A stretch of DNA of 64,000 nt from QHXN01 sp032162705 (GTDB lineage Bacteria > Acidobacteriota > Blastocatellia > Pyrinomonadales > Pyrinomonadaceae), in assembly GCA_032162705.1 (NCBI GenBank), contig JAVRON010000103.1:1-64000 (forward strand), written 5' to 3'. Numbering within the stretch: position 1 is the stretch's first letter; each line of letters starts with the position of its first letter. The position numbers were made by a program, and so were the translations under genes. Under the pieces are notes generated by a model, which was not told where the DNA came from, did not search any database, and saw nothing but the letters and a program-made list of their open reading frames with translations. Positions 8,635-16,938 of the stretch are shown in pieces.

Positions 8635-8696
8635 CAGACGCAAATGAGAAAGCGAAGGCCGTTAACAGCGGTCTTCGCTTTCTCATTTGCGTTCTG
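8635..8696. terminator. Long bidirectional hairpin
   Basis: Arms 8635-8661 and 8669-8696 (CAGACGCAAATGAG... / ...CTCATTTGCGTTCTG) pair over ~27 bp with one G-T, and the loop is TTAACAG. It lies just after the stop of the OmpA-like gene on the minus strand and can act as its terminator. It lacks heptad periodicity. Confidence 0.6.
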
Positions 8697-8723
8697 TCCG
8701 GTTCGATGTGTGAAACGGCCCGG

Positions 8724-9752
8724 CTATTTGGGTGTCGCGGCGGAAATCTTGGTGCCGTCGGCGGGCGTCCCCGTCAGTCCTTTGTTGACGAGCACGCGCA
8801 CTTCGGCGCGTCGATTCTCTGTGCGACCCTCGCGCGTCGTGTTGTCGGCGAGCGGGTTCAACGCGCCATAGCCGAACGGCGTCAGTATCCGGCGCAGCGG
8901 AATCTGTTGGTTCTCGACGAGGTAGCGCACGACCGACTCGGCGCGCTGCTGGCTGAGCTGGCGGTTAACGTTTTTGTCGCGCGACTCGTATGCGTAGCCC
9001 GTCACTTCGATAAGGAAGCCTTTGGCGTTCTTGGCGTAGTCGGCGACCTTGTCAAGCGAAGCCTTCGAGTCGGGCGTGAGCACGGCGCTGCGCAACTTGA
9101 AGTTGATCTGGATACTCTGCTCGGGCGTGTAATCGTCGAGCGAGTTGATGCGCTCGTTGGCGACCTGGACGCCCTTGACGGCGTGGTCGGCCTGCTCCTG
9201 CGCGGCGACCGCTCCGCCCGCCGCGGCGTTCGAGACTGCGGTCAGCTCGTCCAACTGACCCGACATGCGCTGCGTGTTCTGCTCGGTTTCGCCGATGCGA
9301 CTTTCGGCCTGACCGACGCGCCCCTCGACGGGCACGATGTTGGCTTCGAGCGTGCGCGCCGTGCGGAGGTCTGCCTCGCTGAACCTGATCTTGTCGGCGA
9401 CGAGATTGCCGGAAGAGTCGCCGCTCCCCTCGACCTCGACGTTGAGGCCGCGCGTGATCGAGGTCAGCGCGAGCTTCGAGCCGCCGCCGAAGAAGCCGCC
9501 TTTCATCTTGACGTTCGTACGGTCGTTCAGTACCACCGTCGTCTGCGCGCCGCTCGCGTCCTGCACGACGAACGAGTCGGAATCGCGGCGGATGACCGCG
9601 CCTTTGAGCTTCGCCTTCTGACCCGAGGCCACGCTCGCGCGCGTGCCCGACGGCGTGGTGCTCGGATTGTCCTGTCCGAGCGCGGACGGCGCGAAGGCGA
9701 GCGCCAGCGCGCAGGTCGCTACGAAGCCGCGTAGAGTCTTTGAAGTCTTCAT
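8724..9752 (-). CDS. OmpA-family outer-membrane protein
   Basis: 342 aa from MKTSKTLRGF, preceded by a good GAGAGG Shine-Dalgarno. A signal peptide (ends APSALGQ) is followed by a ~75-residue beta-rich domain (SFVVQDASGAQTTV...). Residues ~120-200 form a coiled coil (RVGQAESRIGETEQN), and the C-terminal OmpA/MotB peptidoglycan-binding domain (~215-325) includes EVTGYAYESRD, the RAESVVRYL helix and NRRAEVRV. It probably links the outer membrane to peptidoglycan and affects envelope integrity. An upstream in-frame extension to 9914 is rejected because it lacks a signal sequence and has no ribosome-binding site. Confidence 0.85.
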   Translation of the reverse strand: MKTSKTLRGFVATCALALAFAPSALGQDNPSTTPSGTRASVASGQKAKLKGAVIRRDSDSFVVQDASGAQTTVVLNDRTNVKMKGGFFGGGSKLALTSITRGLNVEVEGSGDSSGNLVADKIRFSEADLRTARTLEANIVPVEGRVGQAESRIGETEQNTQRMSGQLDELTAVSNAAAGGAVAAQEQADHAVKGVQVANERINSLDDYTPEQSIQINFKLRSAVLTPDSKASLDKVADYAKNAKGFLIEVTGYAYESRDKNVNRQLSQQRAESVVRYLVENQQIPLRRILTPFGYGALNPLADNTTREGRTENRRAEVRVLVNKGLTGTPADGTKISAATPK

Positions 9753-9938
9753 GATCTTATCCCTCTCCCTGTAACTATCGGAATTTGATTCACTGCGACC
9801 TTCCGGACAACGGCGTGAGTGCTTTGGCGAGGCGCTCTTATAAGACGATTGTCGGGGCAGTGACTTTTTTGTTCGGGAAACCATAGACCGAAACGCACCG
9901 CCGCGTGGTTGCAATTCGCTTGCGAGCAGGTTGCAAAA

Positions 9939-10060
9939 GGAAGTAGACAGTAGTCAGTAGACAGTAGCGCTCCGCGCCACGGGCGCAGCCGATGACTCCC
10001 TGCCGACTCGCCGAAGAAGGTTTTTCTACTGACTACTGACTACTGACTACTGTCTACTTC
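9939..10060. repeat. Heptad inverted-repeat element, AGTAGAC family (copy 2)
   Basis: The left arm 9941-9967 (AGTAGACAGTAGTCAGTAGAC...) pairs with the right arm 10026-10060. The spacer begins CGCTCCGCGCCACGGGCGCA, one base different from the copy at 6676, and ends GAAGAAGGTTTTT like it. It lies between the 3' end of the amidohydrolase gene (stop at 10061) and the OmpA-like gene start. Confidence 0.9.
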
Positions 10061-11446
10061 CTATTTCCTATCTTTGAACTGATCGTTGAGAACGGTGTGG
10101 CGGCTGACGAGCGGAATCTGGCGGCCACCGATGAAGAGGTAGCGTATGTGCGTACGGGCTTCGAGCATGTCGCCGTCGGTGACGACGAGGTTGGCGATCT
10201 TGCCCACGTCGATTGAGCCGACGCGGTCTGCGACGCCTAAGATTTGCGCCGGGTAGAGCGTGACGGACTTGAGCGCCTCTAACTTCGGCAGACCGTAAGC
10301 GGCGGCCATCCCTGCGTTGAAGGGGAGGTCGCGGACGTGCGCGCCCGAGTCGCCCGTCGAGATGCAGAAGCGCACGCCGGCGGCTTGAAGCTTCGCGGCG
10401 TTCTCAAAGAGCGAGTCGTACGGGTCGTCTTCCCTGAGCGGCATGTTCAGAACGCTGTCGAGGATGACGGGCACATTTCGCTCCTTCAAAACTTGCGCCG
10501 CCTTCCATGCTTCGCTGCCGCCGATGATGACGGCCTTGAGCTTCATCTCGTCGGCAAAGCGCACGGAGGCGCGGATGTCTCGCTCGCGCTCGGCGCGGAA
10601 GATGACGGGGCGCTCGCCGCGCGTGTAGGGAACGAGCGCCGCAAGCCGTAAATCGGTCGGCGGGCGCGGCACGGACTTCGGGTCTTTCGCATAGGCATCC
10701 TGCGCGCGCCCGTAGGCTTCGGCGTCGCGCAGCAGCCGTCGGAGTTCATCGACGCGGCGGTCGCGCTGCGTGATGGCGTCCTGCGTGATGCCCTGCTGCG
10801 CGGCGAGGAAGGCCGCGAAGCCGCCACCGCCGCCGACACGCGGGAACTCGATGACGAGCGCCGCCGTGGGGACGACGGCCATCTCGCGCGGGGTTGTGCC
10901 CGCGAGGTTGATGAAGGCGGCTTGGCCCGAGATTGTTCCGCCCGAAGGCATCGCGAGCGCAGAGGTCACGCCTTCGACGCGCGTCACGGCGATGTGCGAG
11001 CTGTGCGGGTTCACAGACCAGATGGCTGCGATGTTCGGATTCATCTCGCCGAGTTCCTGCGTGTCGGAGGTGGCATTGACGCTTGAGACTTCCGTCAGTC
11101 CCATGTTCGTCCCCAGGTCGATCATGCCGGGATAGACGATGAGGCCCCGCCCGTCTATCTCCTGCGCGCCCGCGGGCGCTGTGACGTTTGCGCCGACCGA
11201 AGCGATGCGACCATTGCTGATGACGACTGTGCCGCCTTCGATGTCAGCGCCGCTGACGGTGACGATGCGCGCGTTGCGTATGACGTAAGTGGGCGCGGGC
11301 GTGTTCGTGAACTGCGGGTCGGGCTTGTCTGCGTCCTGCGCTCGGGCCATACGCGCGAGAGGGAGAGCGAAGGCCACGGCGACGAAGAGGATCGCGGCGA
11401 AGTACCGCGTCGTCTTCATCGAGGCCAAGAGTCTTGTCGTCTTCAT
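10061..11446 (-). CDS. Secreted amidohydrolase-like protein lacking HxH
   Basis: 461 aa. Signal peptide, then the amidohydrolase composite-barrel start (VIRNARIVTVSG, GRIASVGANV). The usual metal-binding HxH after the VYPGMIDL strand is absent (GTNMG instead). The end has the family's GSIDVGKIANLVV. It is a paralogue of the two following minus-strand genes and is probably a non-catalytic or altered partner of the complete one (inference). The N terminus contains a small in-frame duplication (MKTTRLLAS MKTTRYF). The start overlaps the previous stop by 4 nt (ATGA), and AGGAGG lies 9 nt upstream, so translation is coupled. The last codons run up to a heptad element. Confidence 0.75.
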   Translation of the reverse strand: MKTTRLLASMKTTRYFAAILFVAVAFALPLARMARAQDADKPDPQFTNTPAPTYVIRNARIVTVSGADIEGGTVVISNGRIASVGANVTAPAGAQEIDGRGLIVYPGMIDLGTNMGLTEVSSVNATSDTQELGEMNPNIAAIWSVNPHSSHIAVTRVEGVTSALAMPSGGTISGQAAFINLAGTTPREMAVVPTAALVIEFPRVGGGGGFAAFLAAQQGITQDAITQRDRRVDELRRLLRDAEAYGRAQDAYAKDPKSVPRPPTDLRLAALVPYTRGERPVIFRAERERDIRASVRFADEMKLKAVIIGGSEAWKAAQVLKERNVPVILDSVLNMPLREDDPYDSLFENAAKLQAAGVRFCISTGDSGAHVRDLPFNAGMAAAYGLPKLEALKSVTLYPAQILGVADRVGSIDVGKIANLVVTDGDMLEARTHIRYLFIGGRQIPLVSRHTVLNDQFKDRK

Positions 11447-12906
11447 CGCTGGTTATCCTCCTGCGCGTCCTGTACATCGTCATCATCGGTGTAAGCGCGT
11501 CGGATGGCGGCGGGCGGGCGCGGCGGCGTGCCGCCTTGCGCGGGCGCGCGGTTCGACTCCGCCTGCTCTAAAGCCTTGCGCTCGGCTTCGAGGGCGGGGC
11601 GGCGCGCAATGTCTGCCTGCCGGTCGAAGAGAAGCTCGCCGTCAACAAAAGTCAGGTCGGGGTGCGCGTAGACCGAGAAGGGGTGCGCGCTCCAGACGAC
11701 AAGGTCTGCGTCCTTGCCCACGTCGATTGAGCCTGTGCGCTTGTCGATGCCGAGTTGGATGGCCGGGTTCAAGGTGACGAGCTTGAGCGCCTCTTCTTCC
11801 GTGAGACCGCCGTAGCGCATGGTCTTCGCGGCCTCGATGTTGAGGCGGCGCGCACGCTCGTCGGAGTCGGAGTTGACGGAGGTGACGATGCCGTGGCGCG
11901 TCAGGATGGCAGCGTTGTACGGGATGGCGTCGTATGCCTCCATCTTGTAGCCCCAGAAGTCCGTGAAGGTCGAAGCCATCCCGCCGTGGCGCGCGATCTC
12001 GTCTGCAACCTTGTAGCCTTCCAGGACGTGCTGGAACGTCCTGACCTTAAAGCCGAACTCATCGGCCACATTGATGAGCATCAGGATTTCGTCGGCACGA
12101 TAGCAGTGCGAGTGAACAAAGCGCTTGCCCTCCAAGACCTCGACGAGCGGGTCAAGCTCAAGGTCGCGGCGCGGCGGAATCACATTCTTCTCGCCGCGTG
12201 CGGTGGCGGCGCGATAGTCGTCCCAGTCGCGCTTGTAATCACGAGCACGCGTGAAGGCGTCGCGGATGGTCTCTTCGACGCCCATGCGTGTCGCGGGGTA
12301 GCGTGGTGCAAGTCCGGGGATGTTGAAGTTCGAGCGCTTCGGGTTCTCGCCGAGCGCGAACTTGATGCCGGGCGGAGCGCCGGGAACGGGGAAGTCCGCC
12401 GCCGGATGGCCCCATTTGAGCTTGACTGTCGTGCTGAGTCCCCCGATTGCATTGCACGAGCCGTGCAGAAGGAGCGCAGCGGTCGTGCCGCCCGCAAGCT
12501 CTCGATAGATGTTGACGGCCGTCGGGTTGAGGATGTCACGCGTCGTCACCATCGAGGTGACGGAGCGCGTGCATTCGTTGACCGAGCCGTCCATCATCGA
12601 GTGCGAGTGCGCGTCGATGATGCCGGGCAAGATGAAGCGTCCCGCGGCGTCGATGACGCGCGCGCCGTCGGGCGCTTTCAAGTTCTGTCCGACGGCGGCG
12701 ATCTTCCCCGCGCGGATTAAAACGTCTGTGGCGGGAAGCGTCCCGTGCGAGACGGTCAGCACCGTGGCGTTGCGTATGAGCGTGTCCTGCGCCGCCGCCG
12801 CCGCGCCGCCCGCGCGCGCCTGGGGCCCCGCGCCGCCACGTGTCTGAGCCGATGCGGCCATACACGCCGCAAGGAAACATATCGCGAGTGTCAAAAGTCT
12901 CTTCAT
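11443..12906 (-). CDS. Secreted metal-dependent amidohydrolase
   Basis: 487 aa. Signal peptide (ends AAASAQ), then an amidohydrolase-superfamily TIM barrel with intact HxH (IDAHSHS near residue 98), further His ligands (FVHSHCYR, TFQHVLEG) and a late Asp (SVNSDSDE). It should hydrolyse an amide or related bond outside the cytoplasm using one or two metal ions; the substrate cannot be told. It is the only one of three adjacent paralogues that keeps the ligands. The acidic C terminus (YTDDDDVQDAQED) is probably disordered. GGAG lies 7 nt before the ATG, just downstream of the heptad element at 12921. Confidence 0.85.
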   Translation of the reverse strand: MKRLLTLAICFLAACMAASAQTRGGAGPQARAGGAAAAAQDTLIRNATVLTVSHGTLPATDVLIRAGKIAAVGQNLKAPDGARVIDAAGRFILPGIIDAHSHSMMDGSVNECTRSVTSMVTTRDILNPTAVNIYRELAGGTTAALLLHGSCNAIGGLSTTVKLKWGHPAADFPVPGAPPGIKFALGENPKRSNFNIPGLAPRYPATRMGVEETIRDAFTRARDYKRDWDDYRAATARGEKNVIPPRRDLELDPLVEVLEGKRFVHSHCYRADEILMLINVADEFGFKVRTFQHVLEGYKVADEIARHGGMASTFTDFWGYKMEAYDAIPYNAAILTRHGIVTSVNSDSDERARRLNIEAAKTMRYGGLTEEEALKLVTLNPAIQLGIDKRTGSIDVGKDADLVVWSAHPFSVYAHPDLTFVDGELLFDRQADIARRPALEAERKALEQAESNRAPAQGGTPPRPPAAIRRAYTDDDDVQDAQEDNQR

Positions 12907-12920
12907 ACTTTTCTCCGAAA

Positions 12921-12994
12921 GCAGTGACGAGTGACAAGTGACGAGTTGAAGACAGTTCTTATCTTGTCACTCGTCACTTCTCACTCGTCACTGC
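12921..12994. repeat. Heptad inverted-repeat element, GTGACGA family
   Basis: The left arm 12921-12946 (GCA GTGACGA GTGACAA GTGACGA GT) pairs with the right arm 12963-12994, with a short spacer around GAAGACAG and six T after the right arm. It lies between two co-directional amidohydrolase genes, its outer ends 14 nt from a start codon and 4 nt from a stop codon. Confidence 0.9.
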
Positions 12995-12998
12995 TTTT

Positions 12999-15131
12999 TT
13001 ATGGTGTGCGCGTGCCGCTGAAAGGTACAGCGCCGTGCGGCGTCGTGACCGAGCCGCTCATCTGGTTGCCGCTCGCGGTTCCCTCATAGGTCAGGCCGAC
13101 GCTCTGGCCGCCGAAGTTGACCGTCGTCGAGAAGCGGAACGAGTCGCCGTTGACCGTGCCTTCGCTGATGTCGTTCGCGCCGAAGCGCGAGTTCTCAAGA
13201 CGACCCGATAGCCGTTCGCCCTGCTGTTCGAGCGTGAGCGTTGAAATGATCTCCTGCGGGCCGATGGTCGAGGTGAGCGTCCACGTTCCGGAGAGACTGG
13301 CGGCTCCTGCGGCGGGCGGTGTCGCACCTCCTGCGGCGGCTGGTGGTCGAGTCGCCGCGGGTGGCGGCGTGCCTGCTTGCGGCGTTGCGCCTGCTTGCGG
13401 CGTCGGGACTCCGGCGGGCGGGCCTCCTCCGGCGCGCGTCCCCGTGAACGTGCCGTTGCCGCGCCCGACGACCTGGACTGTGCCGCGCATCTCGCCTCCG
13501 GCGATGGTGCCGTTGAAGATGGCATCGGTCGTCTGGCTCGCGGGCGCGGGCAGCGTGATGGGCACGGTGAAGCTTATATCCGCGCCGTTGACCGTGCCGT
13601 TGGCGATTGAGCCGGAGCCGAGCTGTCCCTGGAGCGAGCCTGTCAGGCGCTCGCCCTGCTGCTGCAAGTTGAGCGTGACGCCGAACTCCTGCTTCTCGTT
13701 GGCCGAGCCGCCGAGGTTGATGTTGAGCGTCCAAGTCCCCGAAGCGCTCGCGCCGCCCGTACCGGTTGCGGCGGGGCGAAGCTCGACGGGGCGACCATCG
13801 ATGAAGACGTGTGCGATGCGACGGTCACGCGCGAACAGGTCTCCGCGAGTGATGGTGAGGTTGGCGATCTTGCCGACCTCGATTGAGCCGAGCTGGTTCG
13901 AGACGCCGAGAATCTCCGCGGGTCGCAAAGTCAACGCGCGCACGGCGTCGTCGCGTGAGAGGCCGGCGTCAACGGCCTTCGCGGCGTTCGAGAGGAAGTC
14001 GGACATCGTGTTCATGCCGCCCGATTGAAAGGCGAAGCGGACGCCCGCGGCGGCGAGGCGGCCTGCGGTCTTCGGCGCTTCGACCCTCTCGCGCAGCACG
14101 CGCAGAGGCTCCGGGTCTGCTTCGGGCGAGGCGGCTGCGGCACGTCGTGGGAAGTTCAGAGAGAGCAGGACGGGGACGCCAGCCGCCTTCAGACGTGCGG
14201 CCACGCGGTCTGCCTCCTGCCCGCCGTTGATGACCAGAAGCAGATTGAACTCCTGCGCGAGATCGAGTGCGCGCTCAATCTCTCGCTCGTGGTCGGCCTG
14301 CATCACGATGGGAACCTGTCGGGCAAGCACGGGCAGAAGGGCGGCGAGCGACTTGTCCTGCTCCGGGCGTCGAAGGCCGCGCGGGTTGCGCTCATAGATT
14401 TCGTTTGCCTCGCGGAAGCGCCGCGCGTCGAGAAGCATCTGCCGGACGGAAGAGAAGACGCCCATCAAAGAGCCGGGATACTGCCCGCCGCCGATGGGGT
14501 TGAGTCCCACGTAGAGCGCGACGGGCGAGCGCACGATCATCTGCTGCGGCGAGTCGCCCGCGAGATTGATGATGGCCGACTGGCCTAGAAAGACGTTGCC
14601 GCGCGGCGCGGTCTGCGCGGCGGTGATGCCCGAGTTGCGCGCGGCCTCGATCTCCGTGCCGCCCGGTCGGATGATGTCGGCGGCGAGAATTTCGGGCTGG
14701 AGGCCGGGCAGTTGCGTCGAGTTTGGAGAGGTGGCCGAGGGCGCTGTCTGGCCGAAGAGTCCGGCGAATCCACCTCCGCCGACGCCCTGTCCAGCGCCGG
14801 GCGTCGGCGTCGGGCGAGGGATGCCGAGCGTGGTGCTTGAGTCGATGAGGCCGGGATAAACGTTCAGCCCTGTGCCGTCAATCGTGCGCGCGTCGGGCGG
14901 CGCGTTGACGCTTGCGCCGACGGCGGCGATGAGGCCGTCGCGGATGACGATTGTCCCGCGCTCGATTACGGGGCCCGAGACGGTGATGATGCGCGCGTTG
15001 GTGATGGCGTAGACATCCACGCCGCCGCCCGGACGACTGCGTTGCGCGCCCGCGTGTGTCGTCCAGAGCGCGGCGCAGAGAAGCACGGCGGCCACGACGG
15101 TCGCGAGAATTCTTTTCTGGGAGTGTCGCAT
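12999..15131 (-). CDS. Secreted amidohydrolase-like protein fused to two beta-repeat domains
   Basis: 710 aa. A signal peptide (ends THAGAQ) precedes an amidohydrolase-like region (~35-440) that keeps the fold markers (ITNARIITVSG, GSIEVGKIANLTI) but has GLIDSSTTLG where HxH is expected and FQSGG where the late Asp is expected, so catalysis is doubtful. Two homologous ~100-residue domains follow, each beginning SGTWTL and containing LQQQGERLTG / LEQQGERLSG, separated by a Pro/Ala/Gly-rich linker (~570-610). The repeats look like small beta-barrels. First gene of the three-gene amidohydrolase run; a noncatalytic subunit role is inferred. Confidence 0.75.
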   Translation of the reverse strand: MRHSQKRILATVVAAVLLCAALWTTHAGAQRSRPGGGVDVYAITNARIITVSGPVIERGTIVIRDGLIAAVGASVNAPPDARTIDGTGLNVYPGLIDSSTTLGIPRPTPTPGAGQGVGGGGFAGLFGQTAPSATSPNSTQLPGLQPEILAADIIRPGGTEIEAARNSGITAAQTAPRGNVFLGQSAIINLAGDSPQQMIVRSPVALYVGLNPIGGGQYPGSLMGVFSSVRQMLLDARRFREANEIYERNPRGLRRPEQDKSLAALLPVLARQVPIVMQADHEREIERALDLAQEFNLLLVINGGQEADRVAARLKAAGVPVLLSLNFPRRAAAASPEADPEPLRVLRERVEAPKTAGRLAAAGVRFAFQSGGMNTMSDFLSNAAKAVDAGLSRDDAVRALTLRPAEILGVSNQLGSIEVGKIANLTITRGDLFARDRRIAHVFIDGRPVELRPAATGTGGASASGTWTLNINLGGSANEKQEFGVTLNLQQQGERLTGSLQGQLGSGSIANGTVNGADISFTVPITLPAPASQTTDAIFNGTIAGGEMRGTVQVVGRGNGTFTGTRAGGGPPAGVPTPQAGATPQAGTPPPAATRPPAAAGGATPPAAGAASLSGTWTLTSTIGPQEIISTLTLEQQGERLSGRLENSRFGANDISEGTVNGDSFRFSTTVNFGGQSVGLTYEGTASGNQMSGSVTTPHGAVPFSGTRTP

Positions 15132-15439
15132 AAGGTAGTTTCCTGCCGAGAGACGGAAGCAGCCGGCGTGCCCCTACTGGGCCTGTCCCACAGGCCGGGA
15201 GAAGAGCACGCGCCGAATTTTGACGTTTAAGACTCGGAAGTTGCGCGCCGCCCAAGAAAGGCTTCTTCACCCCGCCGGAGTAAGGCCGTACGTTTCGAGC
15301 GGGGAAGTATTCTTTGGCCGGGCGCGCGTCCTGCTAACGAGAGCAGAGGGGGAAAAGTTTCAGCCGCAGAGCGGCCCGCGCCGTTCGAGTTCTTCGGACG
15401 ACTTCGACGTTCGGGCGTCGGCTCGGCCAGGCATATAAC

Positions 15440-15597
15440 CGCCGCACACACAGGTGACACGCAGACCCTACAGAGAATTTGAGATTCCAAATTCGAGATT
15501 TCAAAGATTCCAAACTTGAGACTTCAAAGATTTCAAACTTGAGACTTCAAATCTCGAATCCTCTGTAGGGTCTGCGTCTCCTGCGTGTCTGCGGTGG
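15440..15597. repeat. Inverted repeat enclosing three 23-bp tandem repeats
   Basis: The outer arms 15440-15487 and 15549-15597 pair around CGCAGACCCTACAGAG / CTCTGTAGGGTCTGCG. Between them lie three 23-bp direct repeats, 15483-15505, 15506-15528 and 15529-15551 (GATTCCAAACTTGAGACTTC-AAA type). The 15132-15640 gap holds this element and no convincing gene. Confidence 0.8.
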
Positions 15598-15640
15598 CTA
15601 GATGGTCAAACACGTGCCGGGCCTGAGCCTGTGGAAGAAG

Positions 15641-16192
15641 TCAGCCCTTCTTGTTGGCGTTGGCAGCGGCGGCGTGCGTGTTCGCGTTCGCGTTCGCGGC
15701 GTTCTTGTTCCCGCTGGTGTCGGCCTTGACTTCGAGCTTGTCAACGACCTTGGTCGCGCCATCGACGTGTGCGGCCTTCTCGGCCTTGGCCTTCTGGTCG
15801 GCGCTGGCGACCGTGCCGCGCAGCGTCACGACCTTATCGTTCACGTCCACATAGATGGTCGAGTCGCGCAGGTCGTTGACGATGGCGAGCGCACCGCGCA
15901 CCTTGAAGTGAATCCAGCCGTCTTCGAGGCCCGCGCCGATTGACTCGTTCTTGTTCTTCGCCTCGGCCTTGTAGCTGTTCTCGTTCTTGTTGTACTCCTC
16001 GCGCGACATGTTCCAGTTCGTCGCATGCGAGTTGGCATTCGCGTTAACGTTCGTGTTCGTGTTCACGACGGCGTTCGTGTTGACGGCGCGATTGGTGTTC
16101 ACACTGACGTTCGTGTTGTCGTCGCTGCTACAGGCGGCGGCAAGGCTCAACGCCGCGACGGCGATAACGGCTAGAAGCGTTTTACTTCTCAT
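15641..16192 (-). CDS. BON-domain lipoprotein with Asn-rich linker
   Basis: 183 aa. Lipoprotein signal with lipobox LAAAC (Cys ~21). An Asn/Thr/Val-rich low-complexity stretch (VNTNRAVNTNAVVNTN...) covers ~25-55. Residues ~85-155 form a BON domain (IHFKVRGALAIVNDL, VTLRGTVAS, ATKVVDKLEV), a fold linked to phospholipid or periplasmic binding. The tail is again Asn/Ala-rich. It is probably anchored in the outer membrane or periplasm as a stress-type lipoprotein of the OsmY kind (inference). Confidence 0.8.
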   Translation of the reverse strand: MRSKTLLAVIAVAALSLAAACSSDDNTNVSVNTNRAVNTNAVVNTNTNVNANANSHATNWNMSREEYNKNENSYKAEAKNKNESIGAGLEDGWIHFKVRGALAIVNDLRDSTIYVDVNDKVVTLRGTVASADQKAKAEKAAHVDGATKVVDKLEVKADTSGNKNAANANANTHAAAANANKKG

Positions 16193-16306
16193 ATTTTCTC
16201 CTGGGACTTCGCCCGTTTAGGTTGACCGGGGGCCCACGCAAGACGCCCGTCGGAGCCACGCCTCGGCGGACGGCGGCCCCTCGAAAAGCTTCGGACGGCT
16301 GTATTG

Positions 16307-16335
16307 GGCGTTAAGACTGGCGCAATCTTAACGCC
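16307..16335. promoter_or_regulatory. Inverted repeat upstream of BON lipoprotein
   Basis: Perfect 10-bp arms GGCGTTAAGA / TCTTAACGCC separated by 9 nt (CTGGCGCAA), about 115 nt upstream of the lipoprotein start. It could be an operator or a leader hairpin; no T-run follows. Confidence 0.4.
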
Positions 16336-16364
16336 GGAGGCGCGGGCGGGACAAGGGGAAAAGT

Positions 16365-16479
16365 AGAGGTCAGAGGTTAGAGGTTAGAGGTTAGTAGTTG
16401 GGCTATCACCGATGTTGAAGGTTAACTGACAAGCGTTCTTCGCTAACCTCTGACCTCTGACCTCTAACCTCCGACCTCT
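16365..16479. repeat. Heptad inverted-repeat element, AGAGGTT family
   Basis: The left arm 16365-16394 is AGAGGTC AGAGGTT AGAGGTT AGAGGTT AG. The right arm 16443-16479 is its reverse complement with extra words, and the spacer is ~48 nt. It ends 3 nt before the stop codon of the YggX-like gene. Confidence 0.9.
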
Positions 16480-16482
16480 CTT

Positions 16483-16770
16483 TCACCACTTGACCGTGCC
16501 TTCCTTCGAGGTGTCGATCTGCGCGGTGGGCAGGTCGCCGCCGCCGAAGAAGAAGGCTTTCATGTTATCGAAGAGAAAGTTCTGCGCGTCCTCGTTCATC
16601 AGGTCGAGGCCGTAGTGGTTGATAATCATGTTCTGTTTTTGCAGCCACTCGGCCCAGCACGGCTGGCAGATTTCCGAGCCGATGCGCTGCCCCATCTCGT
16701 TCGGGAAGGGGGCGTAGCCAAGCGCCGGGCGCTTCTCGCCGCAGCGCGCGCACTTGATCTGTTCGGCCAT
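16483..16770 (-). CDS. YggX-like Fe(II)-trafficking protein with added Cys pairs
   Basis: 95 aa. The order of conserved segments follows YggX: FPNEMGQRI, WAEWLQKQNMIINHYGL, NFLFDNMKAFFFGGG. YggX proteins protect iron-sulfur enzymes from oxidative damage. Unlike the usual family, which has a single N-terminal Cys, this protein has CARC at residues ~7-10 and a second pair in EICQPCW (~34-37), which together could bind zinc. It lies next to a peroxiredoxin on the same strand, in keeping with oxidative defence (context inference). Family assignment is by eye. Confidence 0.7.
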   Translation of the reverse strand: MAEQIKCARCGEKRPALGYAPFPNEMGQRIGSEICQPCWAEWLQKQNMIINHYGLDLMNEDAQNFLFDNMKAFFFGGGDLPTAQIDTSKEGTVKW

Positions 16771-16791
16771 CAGCAGAGTCTCCTTAGCAAT

Positions 16792-16828
16792 AGTCCGGAA
16801 GTGAACTTTTCAGAGAGAGTCCGGAAGT
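16792..16828. repeat. Short direct repeat upstream of YggX-like gene
   Basis: AGTCCGGAAGT occurs at 16792-16802 and 16818-16828, 26 bp apart, within a looser duplication just upstream of the gene at 16770 (-). It could be a double regulator site or a local duplication. Confidence 0.5.
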
Positions 16829-16860
16829 AAAATTATCGTGTGGGCGAAGCATAGCACGCC

Positions 16861-16938
16861 GGAACGTTGAAGTAGGAACGATGAATGAAAGATGAGAAGT
16901 ATTCAGTTCAATGTTCATCGTTCCTACTTCATCGTTCC
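16861..16938. repeat. Inverted-repeat element, 14-bp-word type
   Basis: The left arm 16861-16885 (GGAACGTTGAAGTA GGAACGATGAA) pairs with the right arm 16914-16938, 24 of 25 positions. The word length is 14, twice the heptad. It lies between the peroxiredoxin 3' end and the YggX-like gene, running ~10 nt into the 3' end of the peroxiredoxin gene. Confidence 0.8.

Noticed and set aside
8706..9734. Long plus-strand reading frame opposite the OmpA-like gene (also 3793-4821, 31275-32708, 33319-34551, 42813-43775, 11755-12720)
   Set aside because: Antisense frames of strongly GC-biased genes stay open by chance; they lack domains, ribosome-binding sites and plausible composition, while the opposite strand has clear families.
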